The notes beneath the pieces are model-generated. The model saw only the letters and a list, made by a program, of their open reading frames with translations, did no database searches and was not told the origin of the DNA. A stretch of 64,000 nt of DNA, taken from assembly GCA_030431715.1 (NCBI GenBank), contig JAUIIO010000001.1, forward strand, positions 248,001 through 312,000, given 5' to 3'. The stretch's first letter is position 1, and the number at the start of each line of letters is the position of its first letter. Origin of the DNA: a bacterium. GTDB lineage: Bacteria > Bdellovibrionota_C > UBA2361 > RFPC01. A program made the translations under genes and the position numbers. This document shows, piece by piece, positions 15,743 through 23,424 of this stretch.

Positions 15743-17190
15743 TGCGCTTCTTCAGAGGTGGTCTCTTCATCTGATTTTTTCGCAAAAGAGCTTAATTTGC
15801 CTGTTATATTATCAGTAAACCACTTGGGATCCCACCACTCGATCGGAGTTACAGGAACAAAGCCGACACGGAGTTCAAAGTGTAGATGATCACCCCCTGC
15901 GAGTCCTGTTTCACCACTCTGTGCAATCTTTTGTCCTTCCTGAACTTTCTGCCCCACCTCTACCTGAATTGAGGAAAGGTGCCCGTAGAGACTGCTGAGT
16001 CCAAGGCCGTGATCGATTAGTACCGCATTCCCGTATATACCAAACTCTTCAGCAAGAAGTACTGTACCGCTACCGGTGGCAACAACATCATCGTTACGGA
16101 CTGAGGCGAGATCAAAGCCTTCGTGTACTGAGAAGCCAGCATCTGCTCCGTTATACTTGTAATATCTCTGTTCACCAAAGCCAGACATGAGTGAGCCCTG
16201 CAGTGGTCTGGTCATCTGTTCAGTGGGGATAAGCGGAGTGCAGCGAGTGCCATCAGTCAAGATACTCTTAAGAGAGTTTCTGAGTGTGAGTCGGTACTTT
16301 TCGTTAATTGTTTTGAAATAGCTTATCCACGTTTCGTCATCAGTGTCTTCAGCTGCGGTTGCGGTAGTAAAGGCGTCTGGATAATCAAGAGTTGATTCTT
16401 CTAAGAGAGGAGGAATCTTACGCTCAAGGAAGTTTCTTGAGATAGACGGCGAGGCTTCAGGAACTTTTTTGGGGTCGTATCTCATGCGTAGTGGGAGTTT
16501 GGTAGTGTTTCCGTAGCTGTCCTTAGCGTAGGCATGAGGTGAGAAGTCTTTCCCAGTCATATCAAGAGGAGCGGCAAAGAGTGATACGTAAATGGTACTT
16601 GATGCGTCTTCAAAACCAGAGAACGTATTAAGTGGAACAGCGCAAAATGTCATATCTCCAAGAAGGACACCGGTTTCGGCAAGATTCTCTTCTCTCACCG
16701 TGTACACAACAAGCTCCGAGCCTCCGGCAAACATGCGGTGCTGCTGTGAGAGTATGTCGAGTCGAGGAGAACGCTTATCAATAGTAAAGCTTAGACTTTG
16801 AGTTGCTGAGTTTTTCCAGTAAGAGCTATCTGAGATGGAAACGTTTAGGGTAACTTCGCCTTCTTTAAGGTTTTCTGAAATCTTTTTGGGAGGATAGGTG
16901 ATGCTCAGTGAAGCGTTCTCTCCGTGCAGGTATTCCTCAGCTGGAAGGGAGATACTTTTTCCGTTCTGGACAGCTTCGAGTTTGAGATCAGTAAGTGAGG
17001 TTAACTCATCACGTGCAGATATTTTAACGGCATAGGCTGGGCTTTTGACAAGCTCCACAGTGAGCTCTGGGGCCGTGCGATCAAGCGCATGAGAGGCGCC
17101 AAACTTGGCCGGGAAGAGAAAAACGCTAATACCAATAGCAATTACGACAAGTAGTAAGAATATAATGAGTTTTTTCATGCTCAAGATCAT
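15739..17190 (-). CDS. M23-family metallo-endopeptidase (LytM domain)
   Basis: 483 residues. A single N-terminal membrane helix (about 6-24) anchors it; a long beta-rich region (about 40-330) follows, then the M23 domain (about 335-460). Zinc ligands: His in SVHEGFDLA with its Asp, and His in HLHFELR; active-site His in YGHLSS. All are present, so an active peptidoglycan endopeptidase is likely. Start ATG 17190 or 17178. It overlaps zupT by 4 bp, an odd pairing functionally. Confidence 0.9.
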   Translation of the reverse strand: MILSMKKLIIFLLLVVIAIGISVFLFPAKFGASHALDRTAPELTVELVKSPAYAVKISARDELTSLTDLKLEAVQNGKSISLPAEEYLHGENASLSITYPPKKISENLKEGEVTLNVSISDSSYWKNSATQSLSFTIDKRSPRLDILSQQHRMFAGGSELVVYTVREENLAETGVLLGDMTFCAVPLNTFSGFEDASSTIYVSLFAAPLDMTGKDFSPHAYAKDSYGNTTKLPLRMRYDPKKVPEASPSISRNFLERKIPPLLEESTLDYPDAFTTATAAEDTDDETWISYFKTINEKYRLTLRNSLKSILTDGTRCTPLIPTEQMTRPLQGSLMSGFGEQRYYKYNGADAGFSVHEGFDLASVRNDDVVATGSGTVLLAEEFGIYGNAVLIDHGLGLSSLYGHLSSIQVEVGQKVQEGQKIAQSGETGLAGGDHLHFELRVGFVPVTPIEWWDPKWFTDNITGKLSSFAKKSDEETTSEEAQ

Positions 17191-17245
17191 AGCTCACCGC
17201 TGCAAATGTGAAAATACTACTTCCTAAAGAACATGGAGTCTTCGT

Positions 17246-18229
17246 ATGATGGAAAGTATGGAAGACTTTATACTCTTTTCTTATCTTTTTGATGGAAATG
17301 GTGGTGCTACCCCTCTACAAGGGCAAGAGATTGGCAAGCAGCTTGAATCTGATAATCTTGCGTGGGTACACCTTGATGCAACGTGCTCTGAAACGAGAGG
17401 TTGGTTGGAGCAAGAGATCGATTATCTTGATGTTTCTATACCAGATGCGCTGCTCGAGGAAGAGACTCAGCCCAGAGTGCTTGAAACAGACCGTGGCATG
17501 ATGCTCATTTTACGAGGTGTAAATTTAAATGAGAACTCGGATCCTGAGGATATGGTCTCTGTTCGTATGTGGATAGATCAGAACCGGATCATAAGCATGA
17601 GGCGTCGCCCCCTAAAAGCGGCTCGTGATATAGAATCAAGATTGCTTCAAGGTAAAGGTCCGGTGGATTCTGGAAGTTTTATTGCTATGTTTATCGACGC
17701 TCTCCTCGATCGAATGGAGCCAGCCTTGCAGGAGCTTGACGATCGCACAGATGCAGTAGAGGAGCGAGTCCTTGAGGACGCCAGTACCCGTCAGCGTGAG
17801 GATATTAATGCAGTACGAAAAGAGGCCATTCTCTTTCGTCGATACCTTGCCCCGCAAAGAGACACCTTACAGCATATGCGCCAGTCGGAACTTGAGTGGA
17901 TTGGGGAAGGGGAGCGTCGATCAATTAGAGAGAGTTTTGAGCGCATGAGAAGGATAGTGGAGGACCTTGATGCTGTCCGCGAACGTTCTCAGATTGTGAA
18001 GGACGAACTTGCGACCATACTGGCGGACCGCCTCAACAAAAATATGTACATCCTGTCAGTAATTGCCGCTATATTCCTCCCCTTGGGATTTTTAACAGGA
18101 CTACTAGGAATAAATGTTGGCGGTATTCCCGGCGCTGAGGATCCTCAGGCGTTTTATTATTTCTGCGCCATTCTGACGGCGATTGTCGTTCTACAAGTAG
18201 TTGTATTTAAAAAATTACGCTGGTTCTAG
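17246..18229 (+). CDS. zntB: CorA-family transporter, ZntB-like
   Basis: 327 residues: a large cytosolic N-terminal domain with long coiled helices, then two C-terminal membrane helices. The pore signature is GINVGGIPG (after GFLTGLLG), the zinc-type variant, rather than GMN of magnesium CorA. ZntB proteins move zinc, and the direction is debated. ATG 17246 and 17249 are adjacent; either may be used. It ends in a shared bidirectional terminator. Confidence 0.88.
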   Translation: MMESMEDFILFSYLFDGNGGATPLQGQEIGKQLESDNLAWVHLDATCSETRGWLEQEIDYLDVSIPDALLEEETQPRVLETDRGMMLILRGVNLNENSDPEDMVSVRMWIDQNRIISMRRRPLKAARDIESRLLQGKGPVDSGSFIAMFIDALLDRMEPALQELDDRTDAVEERVLEDASTRQREDINAVRKEAILFRRYLAPQRDTLQHMRQSELEWIGEGERRSIRESFERMRRIVEDLDAVRERSQIVKDELATILADRLNKNMYILSVIAAIFLPLGFLTGLLGINVGGIPGAEDPQAFYYFCAILTAIVVLQVVVFKKLRWF

Positions 18230-18286
18230 CGCAAAATTAAGCACCCAGAGCGAACATCGGTCAAAGGCTGAACGCTTACAAAAAAA

Positions 18287-18356
18287 GAGCACCCGGGGCT
18301 CATAGAGTCGGTTCGTCTTCCTCTATGAACTCCGAGTGCTCCCACTCTTGCTTTTT
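18287..18356. terminator. Bidirectional terminator
   Basis: GAGCAC (18287-18292) pairs with GTGCTC (18336-18341), and the inner TCATAGAG/CTCTATGA extends the stem. A run of A precedes it and CTTTTTGTT follows, so it can terminate both the zntB-like gene (+) and the opposite-strand transcripts. Confidence 0.75.
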
Positions 18357-18377
18357 GTTGTACGGTCTATAAGAGAT

Positions 18378-18758
18378 CTATTTTAGCACTACCAGCTTTT
18401 TTGCAACGATATCAGTGTTTGGTTTGAGTTTGCCATAGACTTCAGCGACTACGCCGACTTTGAGCGTCCCGATAACCCAAGTATCTGGATTGACCTCAAA
18501 GTATCGGTCGTCTATGCAGTACTTAGAACCATACTGCAAGGTTACTTCGCCGCAGAGAAACACCGAATCTGGACTTTTCTCTTTCCTTTCCTGTATCTGA
18601 CTTCTCGCTTTCTCTTTTCTGGCCAGAGCCTTTTCCCTTGGTGTGCGGGGGCGCCACAGGGTGGTATTACCGAGCTCGTAGCATTTTTTAAGGAACTCCA
18701 TCGCCGACTGCTTGGCGTTACGTGGAGTGGTGCTTTCTTCGTTTTCTGAGACTAACAT
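18378..18758 (-). CDS. Small protein with C-terminal OB-like beta domain
   Basis: 126 residues from ATG 18758 (GGGAGA 6-11 nt upstream; ATG 18773 is an alternative). A charged, helical and probably disordered N-half (Lys/Arg/Glu-rich, about 40-68) is followed by a beta-rich C-half (VFLCGEVTLQYGSKYCIDD to VYGKLKPNTDIVAKKLVVL) that resembles small OB-fold or DUF5666-like modules. No signal peptide. Function unknown. Confidence 0.6.
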   Translation of the reverse strand: MLVSENEESTTPRNAKQSAMEFLKKCYELGNTTLWRPRTPREKALARKEKARSQIQERKEKSPDSVFLCGEVTLQYGSKYCIDDRYFEVNPDTWVIGTLKVGVVAEVYGKLKPNTDIVAKKLVVLK

Positions 18759-18795
18759 ACTGACTTCTCCCATGGTGGATATAGGGGAATATATG

Positions 18796-18809
18796 GCATA
18801 AAAAATGCC
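18796..18809 (-). promoter_or_regulatory. Possible sigma-54-type promoter (GG-N10-GC)
   Basis: On the minus strand TTGGCATTTTTTATGCC has the GG-N10-GC spacing and a near-consensus TGGCA block, about 40 bp upstream of ATG 18758. The element is also a simple palindrome, so it may instead be a hairpin. Confidence 0.22.
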
Positions 18810-18836
18810 AATATCATCAGTATGAGAGAGAAGTAA

Positions 18837-18901
18837 CGCTGTAAGAGATACTTACAGCGATTTATGCCACAAATTGTCAGTCACTATGACAAGAATTGTC
18901 A
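18837..18901. repeat. Hairpin plus alternating palindromic boxes
   Basis: CGCTGTAAG-AGATA-CTTACAGCG is a perfect 9-bp hairpin at 18837-18859. It is followed by TTGTCA (18874), TGACAA (18887) and TTGTCA (18896), which can pair in two alternative ways. It lies between the FKBP gene and the 126-aa gene, both leftward. Confidence 0.6.
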
Positions 18902-18996
18902 CTTTATGCAGGAAGTGTGCGTAATGGTGTGCGCAAACTTTCCATAGTTTTTGCAATTTGCTGTGGGCTTTTCCTAAATACCTCTCAGAAAAAACA

Positions 18997-19431
18997 CTAC
19001 TCTGCTGCTGCAGAGACCTCGAGTACTTTAACGTCGAAATGGAGCGTTTTGCCAGCCAATGGGTGGTTAAAATCAAGTACTACGGACTCGTCTTTGAGTT
19101 CTGACACTCTCGCGTGCATGACCTGACCGTCAGGGTTCGTCGTTTGAAGCTGAGTGCCAATCTTTCTTGCTCCCTCAGGTACGTTTGAATTTGGGACTTC
19201 AATGAAAGCCTCGTCCATAACAGTGCCATAAGCTTCCTCGGGCTTAACGACCACCGTACGGGTGTCACCCTCGCTTAAGCCCTCGAGGCCTTTCTCAAGG
19301 CCTGCAATGATTTGTTGTGTGCCGTGGTTATATATGAGCGGATCCTGCCCAACATTTGATTCAATAACGTTTTCCTCGCTATCGGTAAGGGTGTATTCTA
19401 TTGAAACTTGCTTTCCGTTCTCTACACTCAT
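18997..19431 (-). CDS. FKBP-type peptidyl-prolyl isomerase, SlyD-like
   Basis: 144 residues. VSIEYTLTDSEENVIESN, the insert-in-flap domain following EEAYG, and NHPLAGKTLHFDVKVLEV are diagnostic of the SlyD/FkpB group. It lacks the metal-binding His/Cys tail of E. coli SlyD, so it is probably a cytosolic chaperone/isomerase without nickel function. GGAGGAA lies just upstream of ATG 19431. Confidence 0.93.
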   Translation of the reverse strand: MSVENGKQVSIEYTLTDSEENVIESNVGQDPLIYNHGTQQIIAGLEKGLEGLSEGDTRTVVVKPEEAYGTVMDEAFIEVPNSNVPEGARKIGTQLQTTNPDGQVMHARVSELKDESVVLDFNHPLAGKTLHFDVKVLEVSAAAE

Positions 19432-19527
19432 TGATTCCTCCTGTGTGTACTATTTTTGCGTTTCATAATGTTATAGGCAACGAGTAGTAGTGCGCACCGT
19501 GGTGAAGACTCTTACTGGCGCCAAGGG

Positions 19528-20622
19528 TTACCATTGGATGAGGAGTGACCCAAAAGTCATTCCACTACCAACTGCGGTTAAAAGAAGATTATCTCCTCGC
19601 TCAATTTTTCCGGAGCGATTGTGCTGATCCAAGGCGATTGGAATAGAGGCCGCGGAGGTATTACCAGTTTCGTGAATGTTAAGCGCTACCTTGCTCTTAT
19701 CGGTTAATCCAATATTCTGGCAGACTGACTGAATCATGCGCGCGTTCGATTGGTGCGGAATAAAGAGGCTAATATCACTAGCCGACATGCCGGTCTGTTT
19801 AAACACTTCTAGAATAGATCTGGTCATGAACTCAACGCCGCCTTTAAAAACTTCACGGCCACGCATCTGAATGTATGATGATGGTTGATCGGACTGCTCC
19901 GCATCTAGAGTGGCTTCTTGTTTTGTTGCCGGAGCGTGAACTGGTGGGAAGTGGTTGCTGGAGTTCTGCTGAATGAGATCTGCCCCTTCGCCACTGGTTT
20001 TCAGATAAGAGGCCAGAATGCACGACTCAGAAGCTTTGTCATCTCGTTCAAGGACACAGGCTCCGGCTCCGTCACCAAAAAGCACTGCGGTATTTCGATC
20101 TGTCCAATCGGTGATCCTTGATAGGGACTCTGCTCCAACGATGAGCGCTTTGTTCAGGTTAAGCGAATGCAATAGAGAATCTGCAGTAGCCAGAGCAAAG
20201 ATAAACCCGGAGCATGCAGCTTTGATATCAAAGGCAAGGGCGTTAGGTATTCCCAATTCTCGAACCAGAAGTGCCGCCGCTGACGGTAGTGGTTTGTCAG
20301 GTGTAACGGTGGCGAAGAGGACGATGTCTATTTCGCTGGCATCAATGCCGGCGGTTTCAATTGCCTTACGTGAAGCATCTCGGGCAAGTGTGACACTTGA
20401 TTCATGGGTGTCACAGACGTAGCGACATTCAATTCCGACTCGACTCTTAATCCATTCATCAGTTGTGTCGAGCATCGTCTCGAGATCGGCATTGGTTATC
20501 TTTTTGGATGGTAGGGCGCTTCCGGTTGAAACGACTCTACTTCTACTTTTTGGGGTCTTTTGAGGTGCTTCGTTAAACAACTCTTCGGAAGAAACATTAA
20601 CAGCGTGTGAGGTACTCTTCAT
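19528..20622 (-). CDS. fabH: Beta-ketoacyl-ACP synthase III (FabH)
   Basis: 364 residues, about 35-40 longer at the N-terminus than typical FabH. It condenses acetyl-CoA with malonyl-ACP to start fatty acid synthesis. Triad: Cys in IKAACSGFIFAL, His in FIPHQSNARMI, Asn in HETGNTSAASIP. DTTDEWIKSRVGIE is the family N-terminal block. An insertion around ASYLKTSGEGADLIQQ to SDQPSSYIQMRG is slightly longer than usual. It stands alone, not next to plsX or fabD as in many bacteria. Confidence 0.93.
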   Translation of the reverse strand: MKSTSHAVNVSSEELFNEAPQKTPKSRSRVVSTGSALPSKKITNADLETMLDTTDEWIKSRVGIECRYVCDTHESSVTLARDASRKAIETAGIDASEIDIVLFATVTPDKPLPSAAALLVRELGIPNALAFDIKAACSGFIFALATADSLLHSLNLNKALIVGAESLSRITDWTDRNTAVLFGDGAGACVLERDDKASESCILASYLKTSGEGADLIQQNSSNHFPPVHAPATKQEATLDAEQSDQPSSYIQMRGREVFKGGVEFMTRSILEVFKQTGMSASDISLFIPHQSNARMIQSVCQNIGLTDKSKVALNIHETGNTSAASIPIALDQHNRSGKIERGDNLLLTAVGSGMTFGSLLIQW

Positions 20623-20890
20623 TGCGCCTTTAAATCAGGTTCAAACTGCAATCAAATTCACATTCACTGGCCATATAGGGGCAAGTTGCAGCTTTGTAAT
20701 CGCTTCGATTCATTGTTTGTATCGTAAATGTTTTTCTACCAATCAGAGGCGACAAAGACACAAAAACAACACAAGAACATTAATATACATACAGGAGAGG
20801 TAGCTTGTACAATGCCCCTCTCAAGTGAGCCAGTGCCATACTATGCTTACACGAAAACAGGTCTTACACAATGGTTAACGAGTGCTTATT

Positions 20891-20920
20891 GCTCAAAATT
20901 GTTGAGCTTTTTGGGTTTTT
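20891..20920 (+). terminator. Intrinsic terminator of an unannotated short transcript
   Basis: GCTCAA (20891-20896), loop AATTG, TTGAGC (20902-20907), then TTTTTGGGTTTTTT. This is a strong plus-strand terminator, yet the only upstream plus gene candidate is small and unsupported, so a small RNA is possible. Confidence 0.6.
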
Positions 20921-21000
20921 TGTCATCACGTACTTCTAGATTTTTGGCCTCTAGAATATCATTTTTCAGCGCGGTATCTATTTTTGCAAAAAAATTGCAA

Positions 21001-21027
21001 TAATGTTATATGTTTGAGAATACATTA
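21001..21027 (+). promoter_or_regulatory. Zur/Fur-family box candidate upstream of merC-like gene
   Basis: TAATGTTAT (21001-21009) and ATACATTA (21020-21027) form an imperfect dyad. The left half resembles the AATGTTATA half-site of known Zur boxes. A Fur-family regulator is encoded just downstream (21719-22189). Confidence 0.35.
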
Positions 21028-21035
21028 CGTTTAGT

Positions 21036-21527
21036 ATGGTTATTATGAATACCTGCTCAGAGCATATCGCAACATTAAAAAAACGCCCACTCGTTCCCCT
21101 TAGCGAGAATGGAGCAGAGTTCTCCACGTACGACCGTTCAGGTATTTTGATATCATTTTTGTGCCTTATTCATTGTGCCCTTACTCCGTTTTTACTTTTG
21201 CTCTGGCCTGCACTTCATTCACATATTCTCGAGAGTTACGTTGTGCATGTTATTTTCGCTTTGCTCGTTGCCCTTTCTGGTGGCTACGCTTTTTGGCGTG
21301 GTTACAAGGCTCACCGAACAGCACATATAATGTGGATGGCGGTTAGCGGCTTTGTCCTCTTACTTTGTGGTATTTTTTCACACGAACATGAAGCGGCGCA
21401 TACCCTGACATATGGCACTATTCTTACTATTTTGGGGAGTGTGTTACTTATTTCAGCGCATGTTAAGAATCTACGTACCTGTCGGCATCGCTGTGAGTGC
21501 ATGAATAGTCCGTCTTCTTTGTGCTAA
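21036..21527 (+). CDS. MerC-like membrane protein
   Basis: 163 residues with four predicted membrane helices. FLCLIHCALTPF near residue 40 has the Cys-x3-Cys pair in the first helix that defines the MerC family (mercury and other thiophilic metal transport). The C-terminus is His/Cys-rich (RTCRHRCECMN), a possible metal-binding tail. Chromosomal MerC-like proteins without other mer genes are of uncertain substrate. ATG 21036 or 21045. A Zur-like box upstream and a Fur-family repressor convergent downstream hint at metal control. Confidence 0.78.
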   Translation: MVIMNTCSEHIATLKKRPLVPLSENGAEFSTYDRSGILISFLCLIHCALTPFLLLLWPALHSHILESYVVHVIFALLVALSGGYAFWRGYKAHRTAHIMWMAVSGFVLLLCGIFSHEHEAAHTLTYGTILTILGSVLLISAHVKNLRTCRHRCECMNSPSSLC

Positions 21528-21550
21528 CGACAAATATACTGGAGGACATT

Positions 21551-21706
21551 GAAAATGTCCGTAAGTCTCCCAGCGGGACAATAAATACTGCCCGCAAAAA
21601 ACTGCAAAAGCGACCAGCTTTTACCAAGGGATGTGGCACGAGATGTGACGCTAGCCAAAGAACTTATCCAAGCTTTAAATCGGACATTTTCATTGGCGGG
21701 CAGTAT
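21551..21706. repeat. Interleaved inverted repeats (pseudoknot-capable)
   Basis: Order A B A' B': GAAAATGTCCG (21551-21561), ATACTGCCCGC (21585-21595), CGGACATTTTC (21681-21691), GCGGGCAGTAT (21696-21706). A pairs with A' and B with B', all 11 of 11, so the two helices would interleave. GGACATT-GAA-AATGTCC is also a local hairpin at the left. It lies between convergent merC-like and Fur-family genes. Confidence 0.75.
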
Positions 21707-21718
21707 ACACTAAGAGAT

Positions 21719-22189
21719 TTATTCTTTGCTCTGGCAATTCTTACAAAGACCATCAATCTGAATATGATGCTCATCTGTCTTAAATGAATGTTCCTCATTT
21801 AAATGATCGATCATTGGTTGGGCAACCTTGCGGGGGATATCAAGCTCTGAGGTAAGACCACACGTTGAACAAGATGTCAGCAGGTGAAATTTTGAATTAC
21901 AGCTGAGGTGGCTACATGCCATATAGTTCCCGGATGGGAAGACCTGATGAACGAGGCCGAGGTCAAGGAGCGTTTCAAGGATTCGATAAACTGAAACTTT
22001 GTCGATCTGTATCGTAGAGTCACTTTCGGTTATGGATTCTATGATTTCCCGTGGGGAGAGTGGAGCTCTGGCCTCAGCAAGACATGCAAGCACAGTTTTA
22101 CGTGGGCGGGTAATGCGATTTCCAGCATCTTTAAGCCTCTTTACGGCAAGTTCCAGATATTGCTCTTTGTCGATAGTCTGTTGTTCCAT
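21719..22189 (-). CDS. Fur-family metalloregulator (Zur-like)
   Basis: 156 residues. Winged-helix DNA-binding N-half (NRITRPRKTVLACLAEARAPLSPREI; VSVYRILETLLDLGLVH) and dimerisation C-half with HLLTSCSTCG and LCKNCQ, two CxxC motifs that bind the structural zinc. The sequence around NEEHSFKTDEHHIQIDGLC supplies regulatory ligands. Zur or Fur cannot be separated with certainty; the neighbouring MerC-like transporter and ZIP/ZntB genes elsewhere favour zinc. It is 53 bp downstream of the stop of the RNA methyltransferase, same strand. Confidence 0.9.
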   Translation of the reverse strand: MEQQTIDKEQYLELAVKRLKDAGNRITRPRKTVLACLAEARAPLSPREIIESITESDSTIQIDKVSVYRILETLLDLGLVHQVFPSGNYMACSHLSCNSKFHLLTSCSTCGLTSELDIPRKVAQPMIDHLNEEHSFKTDEHHIQIDGLCKNCQSKE

Positions 22190-22242
22190 TTCTTACATAC
22201 TACCACATTGCTTGCGGTATAAAAACGTCATGGGGAGGTACA

Positions 22243-23424
22243 CTATTTTCTCTCCAGAAGAGATACGAGCTCAACATGAGGCGTGTGGGGAAACATGTCT
22301 ATCGCAACAGAATGTGTCAGTGTGAACTTCTCGCTCAGTTTGGTCATATCTTTTGCGAACTCACGGTAGTTACACGATATATATATTATGGCTTCAGGAT
22401 TTGATGCGATGATTTTTTTTAATGCATTGGGGTGGGTACCACTTCGAGGTGGGTCTACGATAAGAAGTTCGGGGCGTAGGTCTTCCCAGAGTGATTCTTC
22501 ACTTTTAGCAGCCTCAAAGGTGGGCTTTATGTTATTTAGGGCGGTATTTTTTTCAGCCATCTGGATAGCTTCTGAAACTATCTCCACACCGTATACACTA
22601 CTCTTAGCGCCGTCCTCTTTCTCGGCAGCCAGCGGAATAGTAAAGAAACCTGAACCACAGTAAAGATCAACTATTCGTTTATTTGCATATGGTTTTGCAA
22701 GATCAAGCACTTTGTTTAGCAAAACTTCGGCTCCATACGAATTGCTCTGGAAAAAACTAAGAGAGTCTATGAGAAACTGAAAGTTTCCTACCTTTTCAGT
22801 AATTACTCCATTGCCTTTAATCGGGATGAGGGTATTGGCCGTAGACGTGTCCGAGTTCGTCTCATTAATGCCGTGAACTAAAGTGGTAATCTCTTCGTGC
22901 CTTGCGAGTTTTTCCAGCTCGGCGTTAAGTGATTCTTGCTCCTCTTCTGATGGCGTGCTGGTGATAATCGTCAGGAGAGTTTCGCCACTTGCTGTGGCTC
23001 GTATGGATGCATAGCGAAGCAGTCCGGTGTGTTTTTTCCGATCGAAATAAGAGAGGTTTGCTTCAGGGAGCCAAGCATGTACGATGTGAAATACACGCTC
23101 TATAGCGCAATGAGAGAGAAAGCAGTGATGCCCATCAATAGTACGCCACCACTTTCCCTTTTGTCGTAGGCCGAGTCGTCCTTCGAAATCGATCGTAAAA
23201 TCCATTCGATTACGATAGTGCTCAGTTACAGGAGATGGCAGTATCGTATCGCAGACTGGTGGTGCTTCTACATCTGACAGCGCTTTCTGAATTTCGCCGA
23301 GTTTTGTTTTTAGTTGTTCAGGGTACTCAATATGAGACCAGCTACACGATCCACAGAGAGATTTGTTCGGGCAGGGAGACCGCTCGAGCTCCTCGGCACT
23401 ATAAGCAACAGCTTTTTTCTTCAT
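22243..23424 (-). CDS. RNA (uracil-5-)-methyltransferase, TrmA/RlmC/RlmD family
   Basis: 393 residues. The N-terminal Cys cluster (SPCPNKSLCGSCSW, about 16-29) with a later Cys binds a 4Fe-4S centre. The SAM-binding core is VDLYCGSGFFTIPLA, VDPPRSG follows, and the catalytic Cys is in YISCNYREF. It methylates U to m5U in 23S rRNA or tRNA. There is no TRAM domain, so it is closer to RlmC-like short forms. The start overlaps the ileS stop by one base (TAATG), giving coupled expression. Confidence 0.92.
   Translation of the reverse strand: MKKKAVAYSAEELERSPCPNKSLCGSCSWSHIEYPEQLKTKLGEIQKALSDVEAPPVCDTILPSPVTEHYRNRMDFTIDFEGRLGLRQKGKWWRTIDGHHCFLSHCAIERVFHIVHAWLPEANLSYFDRKKHTGLLRYASIRATASGETLLTIITSTPSEEEQESLNAELEKLARHEEITTLVHGINETNSDTSTANTLIPIKGNGVITEKVGNFQFLIDSLSFFQSNSYGAEVLLNKVLDLAKPYANKRIVDLYCGSGFFTIPLAAEKEDGAKSSVYGVEIVSEAIQMAEKNTALNNIKPTFEAAKSEESLWEDLRPELLIVDPPRSGTHPNALKKIIASNPEAIIYISCNYREFAKDMTKLSEKFTLTHSVAIDMFPHTPHVELVSLLERK

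Larger units (their letters stand above)
20623..21035. other. Intergenic region with an orphan terminator
   Basis: 413 bp between fabH (leftward) and the merC-like gene (rightward). It holds a plus-strand intrinsic terminator at 20891-20919 with no convincing gene before it, and a Zur/Fur-like palindrome at 21001-21027. A 91-codon plus ORF (20728-21003) runs through the terminator and is not called. Confidence 0.6.

Noticed and set aside
18378..18773. Sigma-54 promoter as a firm feature
   Set aside because: The GG-N10-GC match is also a palindrome; kept only as a low-confidence site.
20728..21003. 91-codon plus ORF before the merC-like gene
   Set aside because: Runs through a strong intrinsic terminator, Ser/Phe-rich without domain; SD AGGAG is too far from ATG 20812.
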